From Myxococcaceae bacterium (GTDB lineage Bacteria > Myxococcota > Myxococcia > Myxococcales > Myxococcaceae), in NCBI GenBank assembly GCA_018262385.1, contig JAGSPQ010000476.1:1-6221 (forward strand): DNA of 6,221 nt, written 5' to 3'. Of the stretch, positions 1 through 5,988 are shown one piece after another (within the stretch, counting starts at the first letter, position 1; each line of letters opens with the position of its first letter). The notes below the pieces were generated by a model that ran no database searches, was not told the origin of the DNA, and worked only from the letters and a program-made list of their open reading frames with translations. The position numbers and the translations under genes were made by a program.

Positions 1-66
1 AAGGACCACGACGCCGAGCGCCCCGAAGACGACCGCGGGCGGCTCGAGCGCCTCTTCGGCTGGTAG
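1..66 (+). CDS. C-terminal end of an unidentified gene (partial, 5' end outside window)
   Basis: Frame 1 is open from the first base to a TAG at 64-66 and gives 21 residues ending in LERLFGW. Twenty of the 21 codons end in G or C, which matches the coding frames elsewhere in the window and is the main reason to call it. The tail is strongly charged (many Asp, Glu and Arg) and looks cytosolic, such as the end of a soluble protein or the cytoplasmic tail of a membrane protein. It is too short to assign a family. The next gene starts 58 bases downstream on the same strand with no terminator-like hairpin between, so read-through into it is possible. Frame 2 is also open here, so the call is moderate. 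Confidence 0.5.
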   Translation, partial: KDHDAERPEDDRGRLERLFGW

Positions 67-124
67 CCCCCGCCCGCGCAGCAAAGGGAACCGTCGTCGC
101 CTCGTGCGGTGTTATTGAGCGCGC

Positions 125-1915
125 ATGACTCAGCTGCTGGTCTGGTTCGCCCTCGCCGCCGCCGTCGAAGCTCCGATCACCGAAGTCACCGTCTATTCCG
201 ATCGCGCCCGGGTGGTGCGGACGGTGACCCTGGCGACCTCGGGCGCACAGCTGATCGAGCTGCCCACCCTGCCCCAGGCGGTCGACCCGAAGAGCGTCCG
301 GGTCGAGGCCACCGGCGCCGAGGTGAAGCGAATCGACCTCACCCGGCTCGAGGACGACGCGCTGCCCTCGGACGAGGCGAAGAAGCTGATTGTTGCGCTG
401 CAACAAAACGGGGACGAGGGGGCGAAGGTCAGCGGCGAGGCCAACGCGCTCAACCAGCACAGCCTCAAGCGCAACGAGCTCGTCGCCAAAGCCCAGCTGA
501 TGGGCGCGACCCAGACCCGCTTCGGCTGGAAGGTCGTCGCCCAGCTCGCCGGCGGAGCGCCGACCTTGAAGATGACCTACTTCGTCGAGCGCGCGCGGTG
601 GTACCCGCTCTACGACCTCGCGCTCAACTCGGACACCGGCAAGGTCACCGTCGCCTTCTCCGGCATGGTCTCCCAGGAGTCCGGCGAAGACTGGAGCGAC
701 GCCGCGCTCACCCTCTCCACCGCCGTGCCCGCCACCGCGACCACCCTGCCCAGGCTGCTCACCTGGAAGATCGGCGAGAAGGAACGGTTCATCCCCACCC
801 CCACTCCCGTTCGCGATGCGGTGCGGCCTCCTCCCAGCGTGCCGCCCCTGCCGGTGCCTGCGCGCGACGAGGATCTGCTGCGCGGCAAGCTGCGGGCGAT
901 CGCCAGCGGCCGCGGCCCGAGCGGGTCGGTCGGCCCAGGCGCCTCGACCGGCTCGGGCACGAGGATCGACTTCGACGACCGCACCATCGAAGGAGACCTG
1001 GCCGAGCCCGAGGAGCCGATGCCGGCGCCTCAGCCCCAGCGCCCCCGGCCGTCCGCGCCGCCTCCACCTCCAGCGAGCATGCGGGCTCCGTCGGCCCGGG
1101 ACGAGGGGCGGATGGACGCCCCGTCGGCCGGGCTCGAGTCCGAGGAAGTCTCGATCGCGACCAGCGGCAAGCGCGGCTTCTTCTCCAGCAAGGAGAGCGC
1201 GCCCGCGCCGACGTTCGGCTTCAGCCTCGCGCCCCCGCCCGGCGCCCGCGCTCCCAGCTACGCCGCGGATCTCCCCGCCGCCGCCGCCGGCGGCTACGAC
1301 CTCGCCTACCTCTCGCTCCAGCGCGAGACGGTGCAGTCGGGGAAAGGCGCCCGCAAGGTCGCGCTCTTCACCGAGGCCTGGCCGGTGACCGTCGAACGCA
1401 AGCTGTTTCCCGCGCTGTTCCCCGAGGCGTTCCTCGTCGCCGAGCTGAAGAACCCCTCGCCCCAGCCGCTGCCCGCCGGGTCCGCCAACCTCTACGTGGG
1501 CGATGATCCCGCCGGCACCGCGCGGCTGAAGCTCGTCTCCCCCGGCGAGGCGTTCACCCTCCCGCTCGGCATCGATCGCGCGCTCAAGCCGGTGCGCAAC
1601 GTGAAGGTCTTCCAGTCCCAGCAGGGCGTGATCAACAAGGACGAGATCAGCGAGTACGCGGTGACGATCGAGCTCGCCAACCCCTACCGCTCGCCGGTCG
1701 CGGTGCGGCTGATCGACCAGCTGCCGGTCACCACCCAGAAGGACGTCGAGATCAAGCTGCTCGACCACAAGCCGCTCGCCATCCAGGACCAGCGCACCGG
1801 CGCGCTCGAGTGGCGGCTGACCATCCCCGCCGCCCAGAAGATGGTGGTCGCCTTCAAGTACAGCGTGAAGCGGCCCAAAGGTTGGCTGCTGCAGCAGAGC
1901 GAGGTGAATCCATGA
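125..1915 (+). CDS. MuiA-like protein with DUF4139 domain and long Pro-rich insertion
   Basis: 596 residues, mucoidy-inhibitor-A-like family, biochemical function unknown. Residues 1-16 are hydrophobic and Ala-rich like a short signal peptide, though without the usual Lys/Arg near the start. Residues 18-90 resemble DUF4140 (ITEVTVYSDRARVV at 18-31). DUF4139 begins near 147, with the family signature SGEDWSDAALTLSTAVP at 186-202, and resumes at about 391-585. Between these parts, residues 203-390 form a low-complexity linker rich in Pro, Ala, Ser and Gly, including a run of five prolines at 312-316; this segment is much longer than in the paralogue downstream. The long coiled coil usually found between DUF4140 and DUF4139 is nearly absent (residues 91-146 only). 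ATG at 125 is the first possible start of this kind because an in-frame TGA lies at 116-118; the ribosome binding site is weak. It overlaps the next gene by four bases, so the pair is an operon. Export to the envelope is inferred. Confidence 0.9.
   Translation: MTQLLVWFALAAAVEAPITEVTVYSDRARVVRTVTLATSGAQLIELPTLPQAVDPKSVRVEATGAEVKRIDLTRLEDDALPSDEAKKLIVALQQNGDEGAKVSGEANALNQHSLKRNELVAKAQLMGATQTRFGWKVVAQLAGGAPTLKMTYFVERARWYPLYDLALNSDTGKVTVAFSGMVSQESGEDWSDAALTLSTAVPATATTLPRLLTWKIGEKERFIPTPTPVRDAVRPPPSVPPLPVPARDEDLLRGKLRAIASGRGPSGSVGPGASTGSGTRIDFDDRTIEGDLAEPEEPMPAPQPQRPRPSAPPPPPASMRAPSARDEGRMDAPSAGLESEEVSIATSGKRGFFSSKESAPAPTFGFSLAPPPGARAPSYAADLPAAAAGGYDLAYLSLQRETVQSGKGARKVALFTEAWPVTVERKLFPALFPEAFLVAELKNPSPQPLPAGSANLYVGDDPAGTARLKLVSPGEAFTLPLGIDRALKPVRNVKVFQSQQGVINKDEISEYAVTIELANPYRSPVAVRLIDQLPVTTQKDVEIKLLDHKPLAIQDQRTGALEWRLTIPAAQKMVVAFKYSVKRPKGWLLQQSEVNP
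1901..1906 (+). promoter_or_regulatory. Ribosome binding site of the second MuiA-like gene
   Basis: GAGGTG lies five bases before the ATG at 1912, inside the last codons of the upstream gene. It supports starting at 1912 rather than at the in-frame ATG at 1810, which would add 34 Arg-rich residues in front of a clear hydrophobic leader. Together with the ATGA overlap it suggests translational coupling. Confidence 0.7.
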
Positions 1916-3471
1916 TCTCGCTCGCCCTGCTGGCCCTGCTCGCCGCCGCGCCGGCGATCGATCAGGTGGTGGTGTTCCCGGATCGCGCGCAGGTCACCCG
2001 CCTCGCCGACGTCACCTGCGCTGCCAAGACGCGCGTCGACTTCACCGACATCACCCCTGCCGCCGCCGGCGACTCGTTCCGAGCGCGGGTCAGCGAGGGC
2101 GCGGTGCTCGGGATGCGCGCCGAGCAGAAGGTGCGGGCCGAGGAGTTCGCGCCGCCGCTGAAGGACGCCAGAGAGAAGCTGAAGGTCCTCGACGAGCAGC
2201 TGCAGCAACTGCACCAGATCCGCGCCCGCGCCGACTCGCTCAATCGCCTCGCCGACCAGTTCTCTTCCGTCGCGGTGGCGATGGTCTCCCGCGAGCTGGC
2301 CGCCGAGAAGCCCGACCTCAAGGCGTGGAGCGCCGGCTTCGACGCCTCGCTCAAGGCCCGGCTGTCGGCCAACGAGGTGCGCGCCGACACCGATCAGAAG
2401 GTCCGCGCGATCGAAGAGCAGCGCGAGGTCCTCCGCCGAAAAATCTCCCAGCTGCAGGCCTGGTCGCAGCGCAGCGAGTGGACCGTCGAGGTCCTGGTCG
2501 GCTGCCCGGCCGGAAAGACCGCGAAGGTCGAGCTGACCTACCTGGTCGGCGGGGCCTCCTGGACTCCGACCTACGAGGCGCGGGCCGAGGAAGCCGCCCA
2601 CGCGGTCGAGCTGTCGACCTGGGCGACGGTGAAGCAGACGACCGGCGAAGACTGGAAGGACGCGAAGCTGCTGCTGTCGACCGCGGTGCCGTCGCAGAAC
2701 GCGACGCCTCCCGAGCTGAAGAAGCTGGTGGTCAGCGCGCTCGAGCGCGAGCCCGAGAAGAAGGTGCTGGTGCGGCGCGACGAGGCAGTCGAGCGCGCCG
2801 CGGTCGGCACCCGGCAAAGCGGCGGCGAGACCGCGCTCAAGGCCCGATCCCAGGGCCTGTCGGTGCAGCTGCAGGTTCCCGATCGCGGCACCGTGCTCGG
2901 CGAGGGCACTCCGGTACGGTTGTTCGTGGCGAAGACCCGGCTCAAGGCCGCCTTCACCCTTCGGGCGGTTCCGCGGCTGCAGTCGTACGTCTTCCGCGTC
3001 GCCGACGTCACCAACCAGGCGCCCTTCCCGCTGCTGGCCGGCACGCTCGACGCCTACCGCTCGAGCGGCTTCATCGCCCGCTACCCGATCGAGCGCGTCG
3101 CCGAGGGCGGCCCGCTGACGCTCACCTTCGGCGCCGAGGACACGGTGCGGGTCAAGCGGCTGGTGATGGAGGAGCTCAAGCGCGACGTCGGCCTCTTCAA
3201 CGGCAAGAAGCGCTTCTCGTACAGCTACCGCTTCGAGCTGGCCAACTACGGCAAGGCGCCGGTCGAGGTCGAGCTCGCCGACGGCCTGCCGGTGTCCGAG
3301 CTCGACGACGTCAGCGTCAGCGTCGAGCCGAAGACCACCGCCGGCTACAAGCTCGATCCGCTCGACGGGATCGCGAAGTGGAAGGTCGCGCTGCGGCCCG
3401 GCGATAAAAAGAACGTCGACCTCATCTTCAAGGTCGACGTTCCCAACAGCTACGACACCGGCAACTACTAG
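1912..3471 (+). CDS. MuiA-like protein with DUF4140, coiled coil and DUF4139
   Basis: 519 residues, the canonical-looking member of the tandem pair. Residues 1-15 are a hydrophobic Leu/Ala leader ending in APA, a plausible signal peptidase I site before Ile16, again without a basic n-region. DUF4140-like sequence begins at 16 ([15 protein letters not shown]). Residues about 83-125 and 160-190 are charged, heptad-like helices (for example [15 protein letters not shown] at 89-103), the coiled coil expected between the two domains. DUF4139 runs from about 205 to 511 with [15 protein letters not shown] at 208-222 and the signature [17 protein letters not shown] at 244-260. The start follows GAGGTG and overlaps the previous stop as ATGA, so equal co-expression with its paralogue is likely, and a shared complex is a reasonable inference. 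The stop overlaps the stop of the convergent phosphatase gene. Family function is not established; a role in envelope or exopolysaccharide behaviour rests only on the family name. Confidence 0.9.
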   Translation: MISLALLALLAAAPAIDQVVVFPDRAQVTRLADVTCAAKTRVDFTDITPAAAGDSFRARVSEGAVLGMRAEQKVRAEEFAPPLKDAREKLKVLDEQLQQLHQIRARADSLNRLADQFSSVAVAMVSRELAAEKPDLKAWSAGFDASLKARLSANEVRADTDQKVRAIEEQREVLRRKISQLQAWSQRSEWTVEVLVGCPAGKTAKVELTYLVGGASWTPTYEARAEEAAHAVELSTWATVKQTTGEDWKDAKLLLSTAVPSQNATPPELKKLVVSALEREPEKKVLVRRDEAVERAAVGTRQSGGETALKARSQGLSVQLQVPDRGTVLGEGTPVRLFVAKTRLKAAFTLRAVPRLQSYVFRVADVTNQAPFPLLAGTLDAYRSSGFIARYPIERVAEGGPLTLTFGAEDTVRVKRLVMEELKRDVGLFNGKKRFSYSYRFELANYGKAPVEVELADGLPVSELDDVSVSVEPKTTAGYKLDPLDGIAKWKVALRPGDKKNVDLIFKVDVPNSYDTGNY

Positions 3472-3483
3472 AAGATGGTGTCG
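3453..3483. repeat. Inverted repeat spanning the two convergent stop codons
   Basis: CGACACC at 3453-3459 and GGTGTCG at 3477-3483 are perfect reverse complements separated by 17 bases. The spacer contains the CTAG at 3468-3471 that supplies both stops. There is no T-rich tract on either side, so it is not a standard intrinsic terminator, and both arms are coding. It may be chance. Confidence 0.3.
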
Positions 3484-4868
3484 ATCTGGTCGGCCATCGG
3501 CAGCCCGTCCTCGTCGACAATCGCGACGCCGTTCGGGTCCAGGGCGGTGCTGCACGGGTAAGGCGTGGACTTCTGCGCCTTCGGGCTGAGGAACATCGGC
3601 TGCACCATCCACTTCGAGGTCGCCGCGTTCTTGCCGATCGCCGAGTAGGCGTTGCACATCACCTGGGTCTTGTTGCGGTTGAGCACCAGCTTCAGCGTGG
3701 TCGCGTCCTTCAGCATCGCGATGTCGGTGTCCGAGTCGCCGGCGACGAACACCGGCCGCTTGTTCGGATCGGTCTGGCGCGCGCCCTGGGTCCCGACCGG
3801 GATGTTGAAGATCACTTTGTTGATCCAGCAGCGCTTGCCTTCGTCGAAGGTGATCAACGTGTTCGCCGCGTCGGCCACCGGGCCGCAGCCCTGGAAGTTC
3901 GAGGTGACCCGGCCGCCTGCGTCGAGCATCGGACGGATGCCGATCACCCGGTCCGGCGGAACCCCGATCAGGATCGCGATCGGCTCGACCACGTACTGCG
4001 GCGAGGCGGTGGTGACGTAGACGTCGAAGCCGTTCTCGGCGAGCGCCAGGGCCAGGTCGCGAATCTCGGCGTAGACCCGAAGGTAGCCGGTGACTCCGGT
4101 GGCGCTGCCGACCGTCTGGGTCGCTCCGAGTGCGGCGTCGTTGTTCTGTTCGAAGGCCGCCATCGCGAACCCGCGGACTTCACTGGGCGTGTAGCCGGAC
4201 TGCAGCTGCGAGACCCACGCGTAGGGCGCGTTGAAGGTGGTGGTGACCTCGGGGCTCCAGGCGGACACCGGCGTCGGCGGAGGCGTCTTCCCGTTGTAAT
4301 AGATGTGGAAGATCGCGTCGGCACAGGCCACGTCGGTCGACGTCGGCAGCGGCTGGCCGGCGTTCGCCAGCGCGTCGCACGCGGCATTCAGCGCTGCTTT
4401 GCCGGCCGCATTCAGATGGTCGCTGCTGTTGGCCCAGTCCTTCCCCGCCGGCTGGCGGACCTTGTCGTGGTTCAGCATCCAGAAGAACGTCGCGTCGCCG
4501 ATGTCGTTCTTCACCACGGTGTTGTCCCAGTCGAACACCGCCACCGGCCGGTTCTTCGGATCGAAGGTCAGGCTGACCAGCCCCTTGGTGAGCAGCAGGT
4601 CATTGAGCTTCGTCCGGTTCTCGCTTCGCCAGCTCGTCAGCCGATCGTCCAGCAGCCGCGTCGGCCGCGTCGGCCCCGGCGTGCCGGCATCCCCGGTGGC
4701 ACCCGTCGCACCCGTCGCGCCCGTGGCGCCCGTCGCGCCCGTGGCACCCGTGGCACCCGTCGCGCCCGTGGCACCCGTGGCGCCCTGCGGCCCCGTGGAC
4801 CCCTCCCCTCCGCATCCGACCAAAGCCATCCCAGCCAGCGCAGCAATCGCGATCGTCCAACGGTTCAT
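3468..4868 (-). CDS. Collagen-like lipoprotein with HAD-family phosphatase domain
   Basis: 466 residues. Residues 1-19 are a lipoprotein signal peptide (Arg3, hydrophobic core, lipobox LVGC with Cys19), followed by Gly20, which by the usual +2 rule does not retain it in the inner membrane. Residues 23-67 are 15 Gly-X-Y triplets: GST, GPQ, ten [12 protein letters not shown]. The rest is a HAD phosphatase: motif I FDWDNT with Asp113 and Asp115, motif II around Thr286/Thr287 (VYVTTAS), Lys345 or Lys351 for motif III, and GDSDTD at 377-382 for motif IV. About 170 residues between motifs I and II form a large cap, as in the phosphoserine or phosphorylcholine phosphatase-like branch. Six cysteines follow the lipidated one (164, 182, 328, 347, 405, 439), fitting disulfides outside the cytoplasm. 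Hydrolysis of a small phosphomonoester in the periplasm or at the outer membrane is inferred; the substrate is unknown. The start at 4868 was chosen because it places the signal peptide at the N-terminus and follows GGGGGA; an upstream ATG at 4937 is rejected. Confidence 0.9.
   Translation of the reverse strand: MNRWTIAIAALAGMALVGCGGEGSTGPQGATGATGATGATGATGATGATGATGATGATGDAGTPGPTRPTRLLDDRLTSWRSENRTKLNDLLLTKGLVSLTFDPKNRPVAVFDWDNTVVKNDIGDATFFWMLNHDKVRQPAGKDWANSSDHLNAAGKAALNAACDALANAGQPLPTSTDVACADAIFHIYYNGKTPPPTPVSAWSPEVTTTFNAPYAWVSQLQSGYTPSEVRGFAMAAFEQNNDAALGATQTVGSATGVTGYLRVYAEIRDLALALAENGFDVYVTTASPQYVVEPIAILIGVPPDRVIGIRPMLDAGGRVTSNFQGCGPVADAANTLITFDEGKRCWINKVIFNIPVGTQGARQTDPNKRPVFVAGDSDTDIAMLKDATTLKLVLNRNKTQVMCNAYSAIGKNAATSKWMVQPMFLSPKAQKSTPYPCSTALDPNGVAIVDEDGLPMADQIDTIF
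4695..4784 (-). repeat. Ten 9-bp tandem units encoding (Gly-Ala-Thr)x10
   Basis: Ten consecutive 9-bp units code for residues 29-58 of the lipoprotein phosphatase. On the coding strand every unit is GGY GCS ACS and they differ only at synonymous third positions: Gly is GGC or GGT, Ala is GCC or GCG, and Thr is ACG in nine units and ACC in the last. The array is flanked by other Gly-X-Y triplets, so the whole collagen-like stalk covers residues 23-67. Because the unit is a multiple of three, copy-number changes would shorten or lengthen the stalk without breaking the frame. Confidence 0.95.
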
Positions 4869-4873
4869 GTGGA

Positions 4874-4879
4874 TCCCCC
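4874..4879 (-). promoter_or_regulatory. Ribosome binding site of the lipoprotein phosphatase
   Basis: On the reverse strand GGGGGA lies five bases before the ATG at 4868. It is a G-rich, imperfect Shine-Dalgarno, but well spaced, and together with the signal peptide it decides the start. Confidence 0.5.
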
Positions 4880-4894
4880 GGCCGCGGCGGTGAT

Positions 4895-4909
4895 CCCGAG
4901 AGATTCGGG
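4895..4909. promoter_or_regulatory. Small stem-loop or dyad in the phosphatase leader
   Basis: CCCGA and TCGGG form a perfect five-base stem with a five-base loop, 27 bases upstream of the phosphatase start. It could be a leader hairpin or an operator half-site pair, or chance in GC-rich DNA. Confidence 0.25.
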
Positions 4910-4989
4910 GCGCCGTGGTTGGCCAGCCGCTCAGCAAGCGCGATGCCCAAAGGTCGAGGCGGAGAATTGCTGAAGACCCCCCGCGGCCT

Positions 4990-5007
4990 TGCGCACCGCA
5001 GTGCGCA
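4990..5007. promoter_or_regulatory. Dyad upstream of the hydrolase gene, possible operator or leader hairpin
   Basis: TGCGCAC (4990-4996), spacer CGCA and GTGCGCA (5001-5007) form a perfect seven-base inverted repeat. Each arm also holds the self-palindromic hexamer TGCGCA, and the two hexamers are 12 bases apart, roughly one helical turn. It ends 36 bases before the GTG start at 5044. A dimeric regulator binding site or an RNA hairpin with a four-base loop are both possible; there is no T-tract for a terminator. Confidence 0.4.
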
Positions 5008-5043
5008 GTGGGCGAGGCCCGGCGCGCGCGCTACACAGGGGCG

Positions 5044-5667
5044 GTGTCCTTCGTCGATCTCCCCGTCGCTCATGGCCGCCTCGAAGCGCTCTATTGGAAA
5101 GTCGAGCGCCCGCGCGCCGCCGCGGTGGTGTGCCATCCGCATCCGCTCCATGGCGGCACGATGCACAACCACGTCACCTATCGGATCGCGCAGACCTTCC
5201 GGGACAACGGCGTCAGCTGCGTCCGGTTCAACTTCCGGGGCGTCGGCCGCTCGACCGGCGTCCACGACGGCGGAGTCGGTGAGATCGAGGACGCCCGCGC
5301 CGCGCTCGATTGGCTCGCCGCGCAGGAGCCCGGGGTGCCGCTGTGGCTCGGCGGCTTCTCCTTCGGCGCCCGCACCGCCCTGCAGCTCGCGCTACGGGAT
5401 CAACGGGTGGAGAAGATCCTCGCCGTCGGGCTGGCGGTCGACATCTTCGATCTGAGCTTCGTCACCGGCCTCGAGCAGCCAACCGCCTTCGTCCACTCCG
5501 ACCAGGACGAGTACGGAAAGCTGGAGAACGTCCGCGCGCTGCTGACCAAAGTCCCGGCGAAGCATCAGCTGTTCGTCGTCCCCGGCGCCGATCACCTCTG
5601 CAACGGCCGGCTCGACGAGTTCAGCGTCGCCGCCAAACAAGCCTTCGACTGGCTCGTCACCGCCTGA
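5044..5667 (+). CDS. Alpha/beta hydrolase, COG2945 type
   Basis: 207 residues from a GTG start, near the roughly 210 usual for this compact hydrolase group. HPHPLHGGTMHN at 31-42 is the typical oxyanion-loop motif of the group, FNFRGVGRS at 62-70 is the conserved strand/loop after it, and GFSFG at 104-108 is the nucleophile elbow with Ser106. Asp155 in HSDQDE and His184 in GADHLC complete the likely triad. No signal peptide or membrane segment is seen, so it is cytosolic. It probably hydrolyses an ester or related bond; the substrate is unknown. The start at 5044 was chosen because sequence resembling the family begins there and AGGGG sits just before it, although the spacing is short; GTG at 5008 and ATG at 4915 would add Arg-rich, non-homologous-looking residues. 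The DUF2277 gene follows after 19 bases on the same strand and is likely co-transcribed. Confidence 0.88.
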   Translation: MSFVDLPVAHGRLEALYWKVERPRAAAVVCHPHPLHGGTMHNHVTYRIAQTFRDNGVSCVRFNFRGVGRSTGVHDGGVGEIEDARAALDWLAAQEPGVPLWLGGFSFGARTALQLALRDQRVEKILAVGLAVDIFDLSFVTGLEQPTAFVHSDQDEYGKLENVRALLTKVPAKHQLFVVPGADHLCNGRLDEFSVAAKQAFDWLVTA

Positions 5668-5686
5668 AGCGGTTAAACGAACGGCC

Positions 5687-5980
5687 ATGTGCCGAAACAT
5701 CAAGACGCTCCACCACTTCGAGCCCCCCGCCACCGAGGACGAGGTCCGCGCCTCCGCCCTGCAGTACGTGCGCAAGCTGAGCGGGATGCCGCACCCGTCG
5801 AAGGCGAACGAGAAGGTGTTCAACCAGGCGGTCGAGCAGATCACCCACCTGACGATGCACCTGTTCGAGGCGCTCGAGGTCCACTCGCCGCCGCGCTCGC
5901 GGGAAGCCGAGCAGGTGAAGGCGCTCGAGCGGGGCAAGAAGCGGGAAGCGCAGCTGCGCGCCCGCTACGCCCGGGCCTGA
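5687..5980 (+). CDS. DUF2277 family protein
   Basis: 97 residues. The N-terminus MCRNIKTLHHFEPPAT followed by ALQYVRKLSG at 24-33 and a NEKVFNQAV segment at 41-49 is the hallmark of DUF2277, a small family of unknown function found in several bacterial phyla. Residues 1-65 cover the usual domain and are predicted mostly helical. Residues 66-97 form an additional Arg/Lys/Glu-rich helical tail that could bind nucleic acid or a partner, but this is a guess from charge only. The protein has no export signal and a single Cys at position 2. It starts 19 bases after the hydrolase stop; no good Shine-Dalgarno is visible in that gap, so its translation may depend on the upstream gene. It ends three bases from the convergent transporter gene. 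Confidence 0.9.
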   Translation: MCRNIKTLHHFEPPATEDEVRASALQYVRKLSGMPHPSKANEKVFNQAVEQITHLTMHLFEALEVHSPPRSREAEQVKALERGKKREAQLRARYARA

Positions 5981-5988
5981 GCCTCAGG
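5976..5988. repeat. Palindrome containing both convergent stop codons
   Basis: CCTGAG and CTCAGG flank a single C, a perfect six-base inverted repeat. It holds the TGA of the DUF2277 gene (5978-5980) and, on the other strand, the TGA of the transporter gene (5986-5984). As RNA it can form only a five-base stem with a three-base loop, and no T-tract follows in either direction, so it is at best a weak terminator. Part of the symmetry is automatic because both stops are TGA. Confidence 0.35.

Larger units (their letters stand above)
4869..5043. other. Divergent intergenic region between phosphatase and hydrolase genes
   Basis: These 175 bases separate two divergently transcribed genes and must hold the promoter of the phosphatase gene and probably that of the hydrolase/DUF2277 operon. 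No convincing -35/-10 pair could be picked by eye on either strand. What can be seen are two short perfect dyads, at 4895-4909 and 4990-5007, listed separately. Open frames cross the region (for example an in-frame ATG at 4915 for the hydrolase), but they encode Arg/Pro-rich sequence unlike a protein start. Confidence 0.6.

Noticed and set aside
67..124. Possible promoter or terminator between the first two genes
   Set aside because: No -35/-10 pair, no hairpin with T-tract and only a weak ribosome site could be seen in these 58 bases.
109..1506. 465-codon forward frame overlapping the first MuiA-like gene
   Set aside because: Extremely Arg/Pro/Ala-rich translation with no domain; the overlapping frame at 125-1915 has clear family motifs.
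1684..3657. 657-codon open frame on the reverse strand
   Set aside because: It lies antisense to the end of the first and all of the second MuiA-like gene and runs into the phosphatase gene. Its sequence is Arg/Gly/Asp/Leu-rich with no recognisable domain, as expected of a shadow in GC-rich DNA.
4695..4784. CRISPR-like or regulatory repeat array
   Set aside because: Units are 9 bp with no spacers and encode Gly-Ala-Thr in frame within a gene; it is a coding repeat.
4869..4937. Upstream ATG at 4937 extending the phosphatase by 23 residues
   Set aside because: It would bury the lipoprotein signal peptide inside the protein; the ATG at 4868 has a suitable G-rich ribosome site and the signal at the N-terminus.
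4915..5043. Upstream ATG at 4915 extending the hydrolase by 43 residues
   Set aside because: The extension is Arg/Pro/Cys-rich, unlike the family, and covers the divergent control region with the dyad.
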